A stretch of 64,000 nt of DNA from positions 1 to 64,000 of the forward strand of contig JAOTSD010000004.1 in the NCBI GenBank assembly GCA_030247555.1, in the 5' to 3' direction. This DNA comes from Siculibacillus sp. (GTDB lineage Bacteria > Pseudomonadota > Alphaproteobacteria > Rhizobiales > Ancalomicrobiaceae). Below are positions 63,403 to 64,000 of this stretch, one piece after another. The notes beneath the pieces were generated by a model that ran no database searches, was not told the origin of the DNA, and was given only the letters and a program-made list of their open reading frames with translations. The first letter of the stretch is position 1; every line of letters starts with the position of its first letter. Position numbers and translations under genes: made by a program.

Positions 63403-64000
63403 GCGCCTCGCTCTCCTACCGCCCCGACATCGACGGACTGAGGGCGGTCTCGGTCGTCGTCGTCATGTTGTTCCACCTCGGCGTGACCACGATGAGCGGC
63501 GGCTTCGTCGGCGTCGACGTGTTCTTCGTCATCTCCGGCTTTCTCATCACCTCGATCATCGCCCGTGAGATCGACGCCGGCACCTTCACCTTCGCGGCCT
63601 TCTACGAGCGGCGGATCCGGCGGATCTATCCGGCGCTGATCGTCGTGCTGCTCGCGACCTTCGCCGGCGCTCTGCTGGTCACCATGCCGCGCGACTTCGT
63701 CGCCTTCACCCGCACGCTGATCGCCGCGCCGCTGTTCGCAGCCAACTTCATGTTCCTCGGCGGCGAGGGCTATTTCGATCCGGCGAGCACGACCAAGCCG
63801 CTGCTCCACATCTGGTCGCTGGGCGTCGAGGAGCAATTCTACATCGTCTTCCCGTGGCTGCTGATGTGGGCGGCACGGCGCGGTGGAACGTGGCGGACGA
63901 AGTTCGTCGCCGGGGTTGTCGCAGGGTCGATGCTGGTCAGCGTCATCGGCGGCCTCTTCGACTGGCGCAACGCCTATTTCCTGCTGCCGACCCGCTTCTT
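63399..64000 (+). CDS. OafA/YrhL-type acyltransferase, 3' truncated
   Basis: The visible 200 residues are the start of an acyltransferase-3 family membrane protein: RPDIDGLRAVSVVVVMLFHLG with the conserved His, then GGFVGVDVFFVISGFLIT, RRIRRIYPAL and SLGVEEQFYIVFP. Such proteins O-acetylate surface sugars. The reading frame runs off the window. It is coupled to the ELM1-like gene by ATGA. Confidence 0.93.
   Translation, partial: MSASLSYRPDIDGLRAVSVVVVMLFHLGVTTMSGGFVGVDVFFVISGFLITSIIAREIDAGTFTFAAFYERRIRRIYPALIVVLLATFAGALLVTMPRDFVAFTRTLIAAPLFAANFMFLGGEGYFDPASTTKPLLHIWSLGVEEQFYIVFPWLLMWAARRGGTWRTKFVAGVVAGSMLVSVIGGLFDWRNAYFLLPTRF

Overview
The window is chromosomal DNA of a high-GC (roughly 68-70% by eye) alphaproteobacterium, most likely a Hyphomicrobiales (Rhizobiales) relative. 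Supporting signs are the petABC cytochrome bc1 operon with a Tat-exported Rieske protein, a PetP/PetR-type MarR/OmpR pair next to a branched-chain aminotransferase, tandem Omp25/RopB-like outer membrane proteins, the rplY-pth-ychF and lgt-midA-pgeF-prs neighbourhoods, and the uvrC-pgsA-moaD-moaE run. Genes are tightly packed and many pairs share start/stop bases (ATGA, GTGA, TGATG), so translational coupling is common. I see no rRNA, tRNA, CRISPR array, insertion sequence or phage module. Both ends cut through genes: a membrane GGDEF protein on the left and an OafA-like acyltransferase on the right.

Layout. 0-10.4 kb: diguanylate cyclase; trmL-hemF; petABC; an adenine-salvage operon mtnP-trmO-apt; a His-rich CDF metal transporter; epmA and efp head to head. 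10.4-24 kb: two MaoC-like proteins, then a translation block (ychF, infA, csp, pth, rplY), ybjN-proC, DUF523 and ubiK, lgt-midA-pgeF, a lipoprotein, prs, a TetR regulator and a TRIC-type channel. 24-32 kb: MarR/response regulator/histidine kinase operon, ilvE, small secreted and membrane proteins, a variant metallo-beta-lactamase-fold protein, moaE, moaD and pgsA. 32-44 kb: uvrC, two alpha/beta hydrolases and a pteridine-reductase-like SDR, tandem Omp25-like proteins, a GST, a block of secreted proteins including RNase T2, a low-molecular-weight phosphatase and rlmJ. 44-54 kb: a Gly/Arg-rich (RGG) cold-shock protein, a DM13-like protein, glyoxalase-II-like hydrolase, SemiSWEET, a YjhX-family protein, aatA, a CorC/HlyC-like protein and a divergent EF-G paralogue. 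54-57.4 kb: a visibly AT-richer accessory islet with two similar three-helix membrane proteins, msrP and a patatin-like phospholipase. 57.4-64 kb: trxB-lysR and a set of envelope glycan/lipid genes in mixed orientation.

Themes. Respiration and haem (petABC, hemF, ubiK, a PetP/PetR-like regulatory pair), translation quality and tRNA modification (trmL, trmO, efp/epmA, pth, rplY, infA, rlmJ, EF-G-like), PRPP and adenine salvage (mtnP, apt, prs), and envelope biogenesis (lgt, pgsA, pgeF, LpxL-like, glycosyltransferases). The least explained parts are the RGG cold-shock protein at 44288-44956, the AT-rich patatin/membrane-protein islet at 54.1-57.3 kb, and a terminator-shaped hairpin that forces read-through into rplY.
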